Shown: piece by piece, positions 1 to 10,415 of the stretch
How positions within the stretch are numbered: position 1 is the first letter of the stretch
Layout: each line of letters starts with the position of its first letter
Origin: Humulus lupulus
Taxonomy: Eukaryota; Streptophyta; Magnoliopsida; Rosales; Cannabaceae
Direction: 5' to 3'
Length of the DNA: 64,000 bases
NCBI RefSeq assembly: GCF_963169125.1
Contig: NC_084795.1
Span: 133,465,701 to 133,529,700, forward strand
Made by a program: the position numbers and the translations under genes
Notes under the pieces: generated by a model
The model's input: the letters and a program-made list of their open reading frames with translations, nothing else
Told to the model about the DNA's origin: nothing
Database searches by the model: none

Positions 1-1280
1 AAATTTGCTGGTTTCTGACCCTCCTGAAGAACACTAAATTTGTTTCTGGTTTGTTTAACCTGGACTTGAACACCTTGTTTCTTAATTCTAGTTGTTTTCG
101 GGGAGATCCAGTTACCACCCACTGAAGTAGAAGAAACCTGGGCTTCAACTGGCTGAGATGAGCTGGAAGGAACCTCAGTTCCAGTCGAAACAACCTGAAC
201 AGTTTCAGAGGCATCCTCTAGTTGGCCAGCTGCCAACTCAACCTCAACCTGGTCCTTATTCACACCTTCACTATTTCCTTCCACCTGCTTCCCCTCTTTC
301 TTCCGCCAAACGGGCTGAGAAACAAACTTGCAAGACGACACAGAGTGACCCACTTTCTTGCAATTTGAACACTTAGTTGGGAGCCATTCATACTCAATCA
401 TTTGTTCAGCGATTTGCCCATTCTCATTGAAATAACTTATGATTTTCGGCAGTGTATCGGCAATCTCCATCTCAACTAAGATTCTAGCAAACTTAATCAT
501 AGAACGATTCTGAGTAATCTTGTCAATCATAATGGGTTTTCCAATTGTGCTAACTAGGGCACTTAGACAATTTACTCCCCAGTATTGCAACCCCAGATCA
601 GGTAGCCTAATCCAGATAGGGATTGATTTGATGGATTTCAGAGACTCAACATTAGCGGTCCAAGGGCGTAGAACCACTGGTTTCCTATCAAAGTGCACCA
701 CTCCTGACTCCAACACAAGATCTCTTGTTGCTTCATCTCTGAATTTCACCATAATAAACCCAGCATTCATTCTAGCAATACTCACAATGCCTAGTTTACC
801 CCAAATCCTTTTCACAAATCCCTCAAAAACTGCCAGAGGGGGATTAGCCCCAATTACCACACATATAATCGCAGATTTCCAGAAAGAAGCTTTTACTTCA
901 ATCTCCTCCAAATCCAATTTCGCAATAATCTGGCCATCCTTCTGAAGAGGCTCTGAATAATGTAATTTCGTTCCACCATACGAGGGGATCGACTCTCGAA
1001 ACTTAGCCCAAGTTGCCTTTGCAGAGTCCTGGTAGGATTGATCTTCAACTTCAGTAGCCCAGTTCGATGGTTCATGAACCCTCTCAGATTCTTGGTTCTG
1101 CTCGTCTTCCACGAACCGAACTTCCCCATCCTGTTCCTCCGTAAACCCAAAGACCTCATATTCTTCAATCACAAATTGTTCTGGACAAGTTTGGTCAGTA
1201 TTCTCACCATTAGATGAAGGGAGCTCCACAGAGACCGTAGAATTTGCAAGCTTCAGCCCTGGTTTTCGCCTCCTCGCCAT
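1..1280 (-). CDS. L1 LINE ORF1 (DUF4283 + CCHC zinc knuckle), 3' part outside window
   Basis: An uninterrupted minus-strand frame of 426 codons runs from an ATG at 1280-1278 off the left edge, so the C-terminus is not seen. The middle, roughly residues 130-290, has the DUF4283 pattern common in plant L1 ORF1-type and RT-fused proteins: a hydrophobic core around FVKRIWGKLGIVSIARMNAG, then WIRLPDLGLQYWG. A zinc knuckle CSNCKKVGHSVSSC (CX2CX4HX4C) follows near residue 330, then a Ser/Val/Gln-rich linker. In plant L1 elements this protein binds element RNA, and the endonuclease-RT ORF lies downstream, here beyond the left edge. Just upstream on the minus strand is a CT-rich leader (GCTCTCTCTCTTCC) typical of a short L1 5' UTR. 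A host DUF4283 gene is possible but less likely in this context. Confidence 0.8.
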   Translation of the reverse strand, partial: MARRRKPGLKLANSTVSVELPSSNGENTDQTCPEQFVIEEYEVFGFTEEQDGEVRFVEDEQNQESERVHEPSNWATEVEDQSYQDSAKATWAKFRESIPSYGGTKLHYSEPLQKDGQIIAKLDLEEIEVKASFWKSAIICVVIGANPPLAVFEGFVKRIWGKLGIVSIARMNAGFIMVKFRDEATRDLVLESGVVHFDRKPVVLRPWTANVESLKSIKSIPIWIRLPDLGLQYWGVNCLSALVSTIGKPIMIDKITQNRSMIKFARILVEMEIADTLPKIISYFNENGQIAEQMIEYEWLPTKCSNCKKVGHSVSSCKFVSQPVWRKKEGKQVEGNSEGVNKDQVEVELAAGQLEDASETVQVVSTGTEVPSSSSQPVEAQVSSTSVGGNWISPKTTRIKKQGVQVQVKQTRNKFSVLQEGQKPAN

Positions 1281-1393
1281 GGAAGAGAGAGAGCCGGAGC
1301 AACACGCTTTTTTTCTTTTCTTTAATTTTTATATTCGAAACACTTGATTTTTATTTATACATAGAAAGTGGCCTTCCAGGCCTTACAAGTAGA
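1281..1393 (-). other. L1 5' leader and residual 3' noncoding tail of the Tat element
   Basis: Between the LINE ORF1 start and the stop codon of the Tat polyprotein there are only about 110 bases. The part nearest the ORF1 is CT-rich on the minus strand and looks like the L1 5' UTR; the rest is AT-rich. No Tat 3' LTR or polypurine tract fits here. The simplest reading is that the L1 inserted just downstream of the Tat pol gene, and the Tat 3' end lies left of the window. The exact junction (about 1310-1345) cannot be fixed from this sequence. Confidence 0.5.
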
Positions 1394-2302
1394 TCATTGA
1401 TAGTATTTCTTTAAGTGGATGGCATTCCAAGTCTGCGTGACCGCCCCTCCATCAGGTCGAGCTAACTTATAAGTTCCCTCCTTGATGACTTCGATGACCT
1501 GGTATGGTCCTTCCCAGTTTGGTCCCAAAACCCCATCTTTGGGATCTTTTCCGGCCAGGAAAACTCTCCTTAGGACCAAATCGCCAACGCTAAAGGCACA
1601 TTTTTTGACCTTAGCGTTGAAGTAGCGAGTGATCTTTTGCTGATAATGGGCGAGCTGGAGTTGCGAATCCTCCCGCCTTTCATCAATTAGGTCTAGGGAA
1701 TGGCATAGGAGTTCGTGGTTCCGATCTTGGTCGTAGGACTGGACTCTATGCGACAGAACTTTAACCTCCACAGGGAGGACTGCTTCACTCCCAAAGGTTA
1801 GGGAAAATGGAGTGTGGCCCGTGGGAGTCCGATGCGAGGTCCGGTATGCCCACAGGACCTGGGGGAGCTGTTCTGGCCAGACCCCCTTTGCCTCATCTAG
1901 CCTCTTCTTGAGGCTTGCCTTTAGAGTTTTGTTCACAGCCTCGACCTGGCCGTTCGCCTGGGGATAGGCCACGGACGAGAAGCTTTTCACAATTCCGTGC
2001 CTTTCACAAAATTCGGTGAACAGATCGCTGTCAAATTGAGTGCCGTTGTCGGAGACGATCTTTCTAGGTAGGCCAAATCGACAGATGAAGCTTTTCACCA
2101 CGAAGTCGAGTACTTTCTTCGATGTTATTGTCGCCAACGGCTCTGCTTCGGCCCACTTGGTGAAGTAGTCAATGGCTACCACGGCGTAACGGACCCCGCC
2201 CTTTCCGGTGGGCAGGGCGCCCACTAGATCTATTCCCCAAACAGCAAATGGCCAAGGAGCCGAGATCATTTTTAGCTCGACCGGAGGAGCTCGGGCAACC
2301 AC
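1394..2302 (-). pseudogene. Tat integrase core and C-terminal domain
   Basis: This stretch carries the catalytic part of integrase, which inserts the retrotransposon cDNA into nuclear DNA. All three acidic residues of the DDE triad are visible: Asp in WGIDLVGALP, Asp in IVSDNGTQF, and Glu in ANGQVEAVNKTL. The C-terminal part has the GPNWEGPYQV motif of Ty3/gypsy integrases and ends at LKKYYQ, with no chromodomain, as expected for Tat. A stop (CQ*FA) at about 2303 separates it from the zinc-binding N-terminus of the same protein. Apart from that stop the 302 residues are intact. Confidence 0.85.
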
Positions 2303-2709
2303 AGCGAATCACTGACACTTGTCGCACATTTTCACATACGAGATCGAGTCTTTGGACAGAGTCGGCCAATAATAGCCTTGCCTGAGAACCTTCAAGGCCA
2401 GGCTTTGCCCCTAGTGTGGTCTCCGCAGAATCCTTCGTGAACTTCCTGCAGGATGGCCTTCGCTTCACTCGGAAGAACGCACCGGAGGAGAGGTAGGGAG
2501 TGCCCACGTCGGTATAACACTCCTTCGACTAGCGTGTATCTAGGAGCTTGATAAAGGACTCGCCGTGTGTCGTTACGTTCTTCGGGTAACCTGCCCTCGA
2601 CGAGATACTCAAGAATGGGAGTCATCCAGGTCGGCCTAATATCAATCATCTCAATCTCCGCTCGATCTCCTTCTATACTTGGTCTTTCCAAGAATTCGAC
2701 TGGCACCAA
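2303..2709 (-). pseudogene. Tat RNase H-integrase linker and integrase zinc-binding region
   Basis: This frame continues the polyprotein after the second RNase H. It holds the tether VPVEFLERPS, the DIRPTWMTPI segment typical of Tat elements, and the start of the integrase HHCC region (VHEGFCGDH). A one-base loss near 2410 pushes it out of frame; the zinc-finger half (Lys-Met-Cys-Asp-Lys-Cys) lies in the next frame down to about 2303. The upstream polyprotein enters this frame through another one-base shift near 2800. Confidence 0.7.
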
Positions 2710-4511
2710 CCCCAGGGTTTCTGTCTCTCCCGAGGTGGCGAGTTTGGCGAGAACATCTGCGTTGGCGTTCTGCTCTCGAGGTATCTGTTCGACCGACCCT
2801 TGCTCTCGAGCTCAAATGCAGACAGCTCGGCTTTAACTTTTGCCAAATAGGCGGCCATCTTGGGTCCCCGTGCCTGATATTCTCCCAGAACCTGGTTCGC
2901 CACGAGCTGGGAGACGCTGAAGCACTGGACGGAGCTTGCCTTTAGCTCAGAAGCTACCCTCAGCCCAGCCAACAAAGCCTCGTACTCTGCCTCGTTGTTA
3001 GACGCCTTGAATCCGAACCTTAGCGCCAAGTGGAATCTATGTCCCTCGGGGGATATCAGGATGATTCCGGCCCCGGAGCCGTTCTCGTTAGATGAACCAT
3101 CAACGAAGACCTTCCACGACGAAGGTGGGGAGGCGACCTGAGGTAAGCATTCTGATGGATTCTCCTGGAATCCCGTGCATTCCGCCACGAAGTCGGCCAA
3201 GACCTGACTTTTTATGGCAGTTCGTGGGGTATAGAAAATCTCGAACTGACTGAGTTCAACTGCCCATTTTAACAAACGTCCCGATACTTCAGGCTTTTGC
3301 AAAACCTGCCTTAAAGGCTGATCGGTCATGACGTGTACAGAGTGTGACTGGAAGTACGGCCTGAGCTTTCGCGAGGTCGTGATTAGGCAGAACGCCAGTT
3401 TTTCCATCATTGGGTATCTTGATTCGGCTCCGAGGAGTCTCTTCCTGATGTAGTAGACTGGCCTTTGAACTTGGGCCTCTTCTCGTACTAGCACGGCGCT
3501 AGCTGCGTCCTCAGTGACGGCCATGTAGAGTAAAAGAGGTTCTCCCGCCTTGGGCTTGGATAGCACGGGCGGTTCAGACAGATGCGCCTTCAGGTCGAGG
3601 AATGCGCTTTCGCATTCTACTGTCCACTCAAACTTCTTGTTTCCTCGAAGCAGGTTATAGAAGGGTAAACACTTGTCGGTTGATTTGGAAATGAACCGGT
3701 TGAGCGCTGCTACCCTTCCTGTGAGGCCTTGGACATCTTTTCGCGACCTAGGGGAAGGAAGCTCGAGCAGTGACCTGATCTTGTCGGGGTTTGCCTCGAT
3801 TCCTCGGGTATTGACTATGAAACCTAGGAATTTCCCAGATGCGACACCGAAAGTGCACTTCTGAGGATTGAGCCTCATGCCATACTCTCGCAGTATGTTA
3901 AAACACTCTTCCAGGTCGGAAACGTGGTTGTCGGCAGTCTTTGACTTGACCAGCATGTCATCGACGTACACTTCCATGTTTTTTCCGATCTGGTCCTTGA
4001 ACATTCTGTTTACAAGCCTTTGGTAGGTAGCTCCGGCATTCTTCAGGCCAAATGGCATGACCTTATAGCAATAGACATTAGTCGGGGTCATGAAGCTGGT
4101 ATGTTCCTGGTCTGCCGGATTCATCGCGATCTGATTGTAGCCTGAGTACGCGTCCATGAAGGACATGAGCTCATGCCCCGCCGTGGCATCCACCAGTTGA
4201 TCGATCCTTGGTAATGGAAAGCAATCCTTGGGGCAGGCTTTATTCCGGTCGGAGAAGTCAATACAGGTCCGCCACTTCCCGTTGGGCTTCGGAACCAGCA
4301 CGGGATTAGCGACCCAAATTGGAAACTTGGCTTCGCGGATAAAGCCACACTTTTTGAGCCGGGCCACTTCTTCTTCAAGGGCTTCAGCTCGGGTCGTTCC
4401 TAAACGCCTTTGCTTTTGGGATTTGGCAGGAGCACTTTTATCCAGGTGGAGTGTGTGCATGATGACACTCGGGCTGATCCCTACCATGTCCTCATGCGAC
4501 CATGCGAACAC
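2710..4511 (-). pseudogene. Tat reverse transcriptase, RNase H and second (archaeal-type) RNase H
   Basis: About 600 codons with the RT domain first: WRTCIDFSDRNKACPKD, PFGLKNAGATYQRLV, and the catalytic box VYVDDMLVKS. The connection and RNase H region follow (MTDQPLRQVLQKPE, LADFVAECT), then a second RNase H with WKVFVDGSSNENGSGAG and NNEAEYEALLAGLRVA. These two domains remove and process RNA in the RNA:DNA hybrid; the duplicated RNase H is diagnostic of the Tat/Ogre group. The N-terminal linker reaches back to the protease frame across a stop near 4500. A frameshift near 2800 truncates the reading frame after FELESK. RT catalytic residues are intact. Confidence 0.88.
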
Positions 4512-4637
4512 GTCCAGGTTTTTCTACAGAAACGTAGTCAGCTCCGCTTTTCTTTGGTCGCAGAGGTTCTTCCCAAGCTTAACCGTCCGCGATGGGTTTT
4601 GTCTATCAATGTTCACCTCCTCGAGCTCTTCAATAGC

Positions 4638-5777
4638 CTAGAGCTCGGATCTGTCCTCGCCTACACGGGGGTCAATGTCCTCACTTAAGGCGAGCTTCTC
4701 TTCTTCGGAAATCTGAGGTTTTTCAATCTCAGGAACCGCCCTGGGTCCCTGAGATTCCTCTTCGCCCTGAATGGCCATTGTCAGATGCCCGGGTTTAGAT
4801 TTTCCCTTCATGCAAATGCTGTAGCATTCCCTGGCAGCGAGCTGGTCACCCTTGATAGTACAGATTCCTGTCGAAGTAGGGAACTTCATGGCGAGGTGTC
4901 GGATGGAAGTGATAGCCTCGAAAGCTATGAGCGTAGGCCGGCCCAAAATGGCATTGTAGGCAGCGGAGCAGTCAATGACCACGAACTCGAGTAGTTTGGA
5001 TACTGTCCGAGATTCTTCTCCTAGGGGGATCACCAGCTCGATCGTTCCTATTGCTGCTGATCCTTCTCCCGAAAAGCCATATAGCATCATCGAGGTTGCC
5101 TTTAGCTCGGCGACGGTTAGACCCATATTTTCTAAGGTGGATCGGAATAGGAGGTTCACCGAGCTCCCATTGTCCACCAACACTCTCCTTACTTTTCGGT
5201 TGGCGAGCTGGACTGCTACGACCAAGGGATCGTTATGAGGGAATTGGACATGGCCTGCGTCTTCCTCCGTGAAAGTTATCGGTTGTTTCCCTAATCGTTG
5301 CTGTTTTGACTGACGCTGCTCCGGGACGAACTCCGCTCCGTTGTGAGCCTTTAATTCATTCACATATCTCTTCTGGGCGCCTCTACTCGTGCCAGCCATA
5401 TGCGGTCCTCCAGAGATGGTGGATATCTCTCCCTCGACCGTGGGGGGAAGGACGTCCTGATCTATCTGAGGTCCGGGCTGGCTGGCTGGGACCTCTGGAA
5501 CGGGTCGACTTGCTGGGACCCTGTTTCGCGAGTATTGCGCCAATGGGCCTGCTCGGATGAGAGTTTTGATTTCATCTTTGAGATGCTTGCAGTCGTCGGT
5601 ATTGTGGCCGACGTCGTTATGGAAACGGCAGAATTTTGAAGCATCTCTCTTTCCCTTGTGGTGTTTTAATGGCTCCGGTCTTTTCCAAGGGACCCGAGCA
5701 GCGTTGGCTAGGAAAATACTTTCCCTGGACTGGGTGAGCTCGGTATATGTTGTGAACACGGCCTTGAATTTATCCAC
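4638..5777 (-). pseudogene. Tat gag C-terminus (zinc knuckle) and aspartic protease
   Basis: The N-terminal third holds a gag zinc-knuckle variant, CRFHNDVGHNTDDC, in which the second metal position is His as in many Tat gags. After a low-complexity linker comes the retroviral-type aspartic protease with the active-site motif VLVDNGSSVNLLF, where Asp-Asn-Gly replaces the usual Asp-Ser/Thr-Gly or Asp-Gly-Gly, and the partner motif NAILGRPTL. The frame is shared with gag upstream (a stop at about 5853) and with RT downstream (a stop at 4638), so gag-pro-pol was one polyprotein. Confidence 0.8.
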
Positions 5778-5852
5778 AGGCTTATTCTTCTTTTGACCGT
5801 GATGGCTGTTTTCACCATTCCCCTTTCTTTTGCCACCACCGGGCTGGTTGTT

Positions 5853-6740
5853 CTATGTGACGTCGGGAATCGCCACTGCGATCTCTGTCCCCGTTCCAGC
5901 GGGCTTCTCGGGAATCTGGCTGGTTCCCGCGGCGGAAGCTTCAGCCTCTTCCAAATTTATCCACTCTTGGGCTCTGTTAAGGAATTCGCTAACCGAACTG
6001 ACTCCCCTTCTTTGAATATCTTTCCACAGGTCTCCACCGACCAGGATTCCGGTCCTCATGGCCATGAGCTTGGAGCTATCGTCAGCGTCTCTGGCTCGAG
6101 CAGCGACATTCGCGAATCTGCTCAAGTAGGCTTTCAGCGTCTCACCGGGCTGCTGTCTCACGTTAGCTAGGGAGTTGGCCTGGACTCGGGCGGCCTGGGA
6201 GGCGAGGAATGCCCTTTTGAAGTCAGCCGAAAAGGTATTCTAGGAGCTGATTGACTGCTTTTTACTCTGCTTGAACCACTGCCTGGCAGGTCCAGTCAGT
6301 GTGGAAGGAAAGATCAAGCAGCGCATCTCCGGGCCGATGTTATGGGCCATCATTAGGGTATTGAACATCCCTAAATGGTCCGACGGGTCTCCGTCCCCGT
6401 TGAACTTTGACAAGTGAGGCATTCGGAAGCCAGACGGGTATGCCGTCGCTGCTATGTTGGGGGCGAAGAGCTCCATTTCGTCACCCGAATCATATTCGTC
6501 TGTTTCTTTTTCTGATAAGAGCTTTCTCATCAGCTCCTCCATTTGAGTTAGGCGCTCGAGGGTTTTGTCCTGAGACCCTGGGTTGTTCCGGGGCTGTTCA
6601 ACAGCTCTGGACCCGTTGTACATATTAGGTGGGTTGTTGCCCCCTATCTTGAGATAGGTTATGTGGGAAATTCCCTCTGTTACGTACTTCGGATCGGACT
6701 CCCACTGAACGGGCTTGGCTACCATCTCTGGTTCGATCAT
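5853..6740 (-). pseudogene. Tat gag capsid core
   Basis: Capsid region with the plant Ty3/gypsy gag pattern FNGDGDPSDHL, then FPSTLTGPARQWF and GETLKAYLSRFANVAAR. This protein would form the virus-like particle in the cytoplasm. A TAG after SISS at about 6240 breaks the frame, and a second stop at about 5853 (DVT*) separates it from the zinc-knuckle part; reading frame is otherwise conserved across both. A frameshift near 6650-6740 joins it to the charged N-terminal gag region. Confidence 0.78.
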
Positions 6741-7725
6741 CTCTGTGAGAGTTGAGGCGATCTCGGAGGTCGCCTCCCTGTGTAGTCTGGTGACTTTGTG
6801 CCGAGCTTAGTCGCTGATGCAGGTCTCCTCCCGAGAGATCACTCCGGCGACTACCAGTCCAGTGGCTCCTGCTGGATAGGCTTGGAGTGCGTCTTTGGCG
6901 GTTATGACCTGATCCTTCCCCTGGCGCCCTACTGCGCCGGGAAGGCCTAGCCGACGGCGGGTCTCTCCTACTACCCCCGTAGGCCGGGATGTCTCGGACG
7001 GGCTGAGGAGACGGGTATCTGATTGGAGAAGGAGGATGCCTGACTGGGGAGGCGATCCTAGTTCCGTCCGGACGGATTAAATTCGGTGGGGGCCTTTCGG
7101 CCCTGCGAGCCTGCTGGTCCCGCGCTGGGCGAGCTGATTGAGGCGCAGGACGGTCTTCGGGGACGGGCTGACGCCTCTGGCCCTCCCCGAATCTCCTTCG
7201 GGAACTTCCTCGATCTCTCCTGGGCGCCCTCGAGGAAGGTTGAGAGCTAGGGGTTGATGTCCTAACCGAACGACTGTATTGCTGTTGTCCGGTTCTAGGC
7301 ATTTCCCTGAAGTTTGCCTCTTGGTGGTGTGATGAAGGGGTAGAGTTGGCTGCAGGAAGTCTTTCTGAATGGCTAGGTTTGGATCGGTTACTCCGACGAG
7401 ACTTAGGAGCCTCACCTTGCCTCTCTCCAACGTTAACGTTGGTTGTGAGAGGGGGTAGCCGGTCCAGAATATTTTGGATTTCCTGACCAGCTGCTGCTAA
7501 CTGGCTCCTCAGCTGAGCATTCTCCATCTCCACCGCAGTATAATAACACAGATTCGGATTAGGTGGCCGGGGTGCTGAACTACCAGTGTCGTCTTGGCCC
7601 GCCAGCTGCTTTTCTGGCCTCTGCTGGACTTCAGGAATTTGCCCATCAGGGATGGTAACATGGTGGGCCTCCTGCCCGTCATGCTGTTCTGTTTCATTGC
7701 CATGTCTGGATCGAGTGGTCACCAT
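6625..7725 (-). pseudogene. Tat gag N-terminal region
   Basis: A 366-codon frame beginning MVTTRSRHGNET about 55 bases downstream of the LTR end, the expected spacing for a gag start. It has a coiled-coil-like Glu/Gln segment (LCYYTAVEMENAQLRSQLAA) and then a long Arg/Pro/Ser-rich disordered stretch (RRDRGSSRRRFGEGQRR). It overlaps the capsid frame by about 115 bases and is joined to it by one frameshift. No enzymatic domain is present. The Arg-rich part could bind RNA, which is inference. Confidence 0.7.
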
Positions 7726-7780
7726 AGTTGGATGTTTGCGGTAGTACTAATCGAACTTGCTCTCAATGAAAGCACCAAAC

Positions 7781-8530
7781 TGTTGACGCGGTTCTTCGCC
7801 AACAGGTAATTAAGAGAAGAAGAGAAAGGGATTAGTACTGAAAGTAGAACCGTCACAGATATGAAATCTTAGAGAGAGAACTAGGTGACTCAAGACACGT
7901 TTTTTAAGTGGTTCAAAGGTTAAAATCCTTCTACTCCACTAGTCAATATTATTCATATATTCTGGGTCTTTGGCTCTTCCGAGACTATTTTTTCCAACCC
8001 CTATCAACTCCCAGGGTCCCCATATTTATAGGGGAAGGCACCTGGAAGTTGGTAGGGAGGTCATCCCGTGACCTTACTATTAGTCATATCAACTCTGTGA
8101 CATTTATGATTAATTCCTAAACCTGACACATAAGTGTAGTCTAATCAGTATGTAAGGAGATAATGGGCCGCGCGGCCCAACCCAGCCGTGGGTGTCTGAA
8201 TGCGCACGTTCCTGCTGCGTGTCCGAGAAGCCAGGGGGATATCGAACACATGATGTCAGATATATACACGTTTATCTTGCGTGTATTGACTTTATAAAGG
8301 GTCAGAGATCCATGGCCAGCTCGTACCACGAGCTGCTTCCCTGAACTGACCTTCAGCCTTCAGGCCCTCTGACGCCCTCCTCCAGTCTTGGGGGACCTTG
8401 GCGAGCCTTTGAGAAGGTACGATCTGGGAACAGGATCTCCGGCCTGGGGGAGTCCTCGGACTAAACCATGATTAGTCTGAGGCTCGACCTTCTAATCAGC
8501 CCGTGGGAAAACCAGGGCGTACACCTATCA
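7781..8530 (-). repeat. 5' LTR of the Tat element (750 bp)
   Basis: On the minus strand the LTR begins TGATAGGTGTACGCCCTG at 8530 and ends CGCGTCAACA at 7781, so it has TG...CA termini. Inside the LTR end lies an imperfect palindrome (TGTTGGCG ... CGTCAACA). Immediately downstream is GTTTGGTGCTTTCATTGAG, the position of the primer-binding site; I cannot assign the tRNA. The right border cuts the Athila RT frame at 8531. Confidence 0.8.
8023..8030 (-). promoter_or_regulatory. TATA box in Tat LTR
   Basis: TATAAATA on the minus strand, inside the LTR and followed by a G-rich stretch. Its position suits a U3 promoter; transcription start is not determined. Confidence 0.5.
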
Positions 8531-9740
8531 TAATATCTTCCAAGATCAATGCCACACAAGAACGCCAACTCATCAATGTGTTGCAAGAACAAATAGATGC
8601 ATTAGGATGGACGATAGCTGTAATCAAAGGTATTAGTCCTTTAATTTGCTCCCATCACATTCAATTGGAAGACAGGGCTATACTGTGTCGTGACCCTCAA
8701 AGAAGATTGAATCCAACGATGAAGGAAGTAGTAAAGACTGAAGTCTTGAAACTTTTGGATTCTGGCATAATCTATCCTGTTGCTGACAGTAAATGGGTCA
8801 GCCCAACTCAGGTTGTTCCCAAGAAATCTGGGGTAACAGTGGTACAAAATGAAAAAGGGGAACTTGTTCCTACCAAGGTCACAACTGGGTGGCGCATGTG
8901 CATTGATTATAGAAAGTTAAATGCAGCCACCCGCAAAGACCATTTTCCACTTCCATTCATCGATCAAATATTGGAACGTGTGGCAGGTGATCCTTTCTAT
9001 AGTTTTCTCGATGGTTATTCAGGGTATTACCAAATCGAGATTGCCTTAGATGATCAAGATAAGACCACATTCACTTATCCTTTTGGTACTTTTGCCTTTC
9101 GGCGCATGCCATTTGGCCTGTGCAATGCTCCAGCCACTTTCCAGCGATGCATGATGAGCATATTTAGTAATATGATCGAGAAATGTATGGAAGTATTCAT
9201 GGATGATTTGACAGTCTTTGGAGATTCCTTTGAATCAAGCCTTCTCAACTTAGAGTCTGTGCTTAAACGTTGCAAAGAAAAGGGCTTGGTACTCAACTGG
9301 GAAAAGTGTCATTTCATGGTACCATCAGGCATAGTCTTGGGGCATGTCCTGTCAGAACGAGGAATTGAGGTTGATCAATCAAAGATTGAACTCATATCAA
9401 AGCTGCCCACCCCCAAGACTATTAAAGACATTCGATCTTTTCTTGGGCATGCAGGATTCTATAGGAGGTTCATACAAAATTTTTCGACAATTGCTCGCCC
9501 TTTTTCAAACCTCCTAGCAAAAGATGTTGTGTTCAGTTGGACACCTGAGTGTGAGGAATCTTTCTGAACGCTCGTTGCAAAACTCACTTCCGTCCCTATC
9601 ATTCAGCCACCATATTGGAACTTACCATTCGAAATCATGTGTGATGCTAACAATTATGCTATAGGGGACGTCTTAGGTCAAAGAATGGAAGGGAAGCCCT
9701 TTGTTGTCTATTACGCAAGTAGAACTCTTACAGTGCTCAA
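8531..9740 (+). pseudogene. Athila reverse transcriptase and start of RNase H
   Basis: The open frame physically begins in the Tat LTR (a chance ATG at 8503), but Athila sequence starts at 8531 (IISSKINATQERQL). RT motifs in order: GWRMCIDYRKLNAATRKDHF, FLDGYSGYYQIEIA, FRRMPFGLCNAPATFQRC, and catalytic FMDDLTVFG. The thumb/connection contains IRSFLGHAGFYRRFI. A TGA at 9565-9567 is followed in the same frame by the RNase H start (IMCDANNYAIGDVLG), and a one-base shift near 9740 moves the rest to another frame. Confidence 0.85.
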
Positions 9741-10415
9741 ATGAACTATTCTACCATTGAAAAAGAGTTACTTGCTATAGTATTCGCACTTGACAAGTTT
9801 CGTTCCTACCTGATTGGTTCACCTATCACAGTTTTTACGGACCATTCCGCCTTAAAATACCTCCTTTCCAAAAAGGATGCTAAGGCGCGTTTAATTAGGT
9901 GGATCATTCTGTTACAAGAATTTGATCTGACCATAAAAGACAAGAAAGGAGTTGAAAACGTGGTAGCAGACCACTTATCTCGTCTTGAATTTTCTGATTC
10001 CACTGATGGCCCAGCCATTCGAGATGACTTCCCTGTTGAACATCTCTTTGCGGTCACTAAGTTGCCATGGTACGCTCATATCGTCAATTACTTAGTGACT
10101 GGCGAACTTCCAACTGCATGGAGTGCACAAGATAAACGTAAATTTTTGGTCGAGGTTCGTAACTTTTATTGGGACGACCCATATCTTTTCAAGTATTGCC
10201 CCGACCAAATTATGAGACGTTGCATTCTAGATGATGAAATTTTTAGTGTCCTGAACTTTTGTCATAATGAAGCTTGTGGTGGTTATTTTTCTATGAAAAT
10301 GACTGCTGCAAAAATCTTACAGTGTGGTCTTTATTGGTCCACTTTGTTCAAAGACACTAACAATTTCTGTCGATCATGTGAAAGGTGTCAGAAATTAGGT
10401 GCCCTATCCCGATGA
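9741..10415 (+). pseudogene. Athila RNase H and integrase zinc-binding domain
   Basis: Continues RNase H with [33 protein letters not shown] and VADHLSRLE. The integrase N-terminus follows with [10 protein letters not shown] and CRSCERCQK; the second His of the HHCC site is Tyr here (GGYF), so zinc binding is probably lost. It ends at an in-frame TGA (10413-10415), after which integrase continues in the same frame. Confidence 0.82.

Larger units (their letters stand above)
1345..8530 (-). mobile_element. Ty3/gypsy retrotransposon, Tat lineage, 5' LTR to pol end
   Basis: Minus-strand element with the order 5' LTR, gag, zinc knuckle, protease, RT, RNase H, second archaeal-type RNase H, integrase. 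The second RNase H domain and the RT signature VYVDDMLVKS are marks of the plant Tat/Ogre branch of Ty3/gypsy. It inserted within the pol gene of the Athila element whose sequence resumes at 8531. Damage is light: three in-frame stops and about three frameshifts in 6.3 kb of coding sequence. The 3' LTR is not in the window. Confidence 0.85.

Noticed and set aside
8503..8530. ATG start of the long RT frame
   Set aside because: The first codons come from the Tat LTR; the frame is a chance fusion with the Athila pol at 8531.
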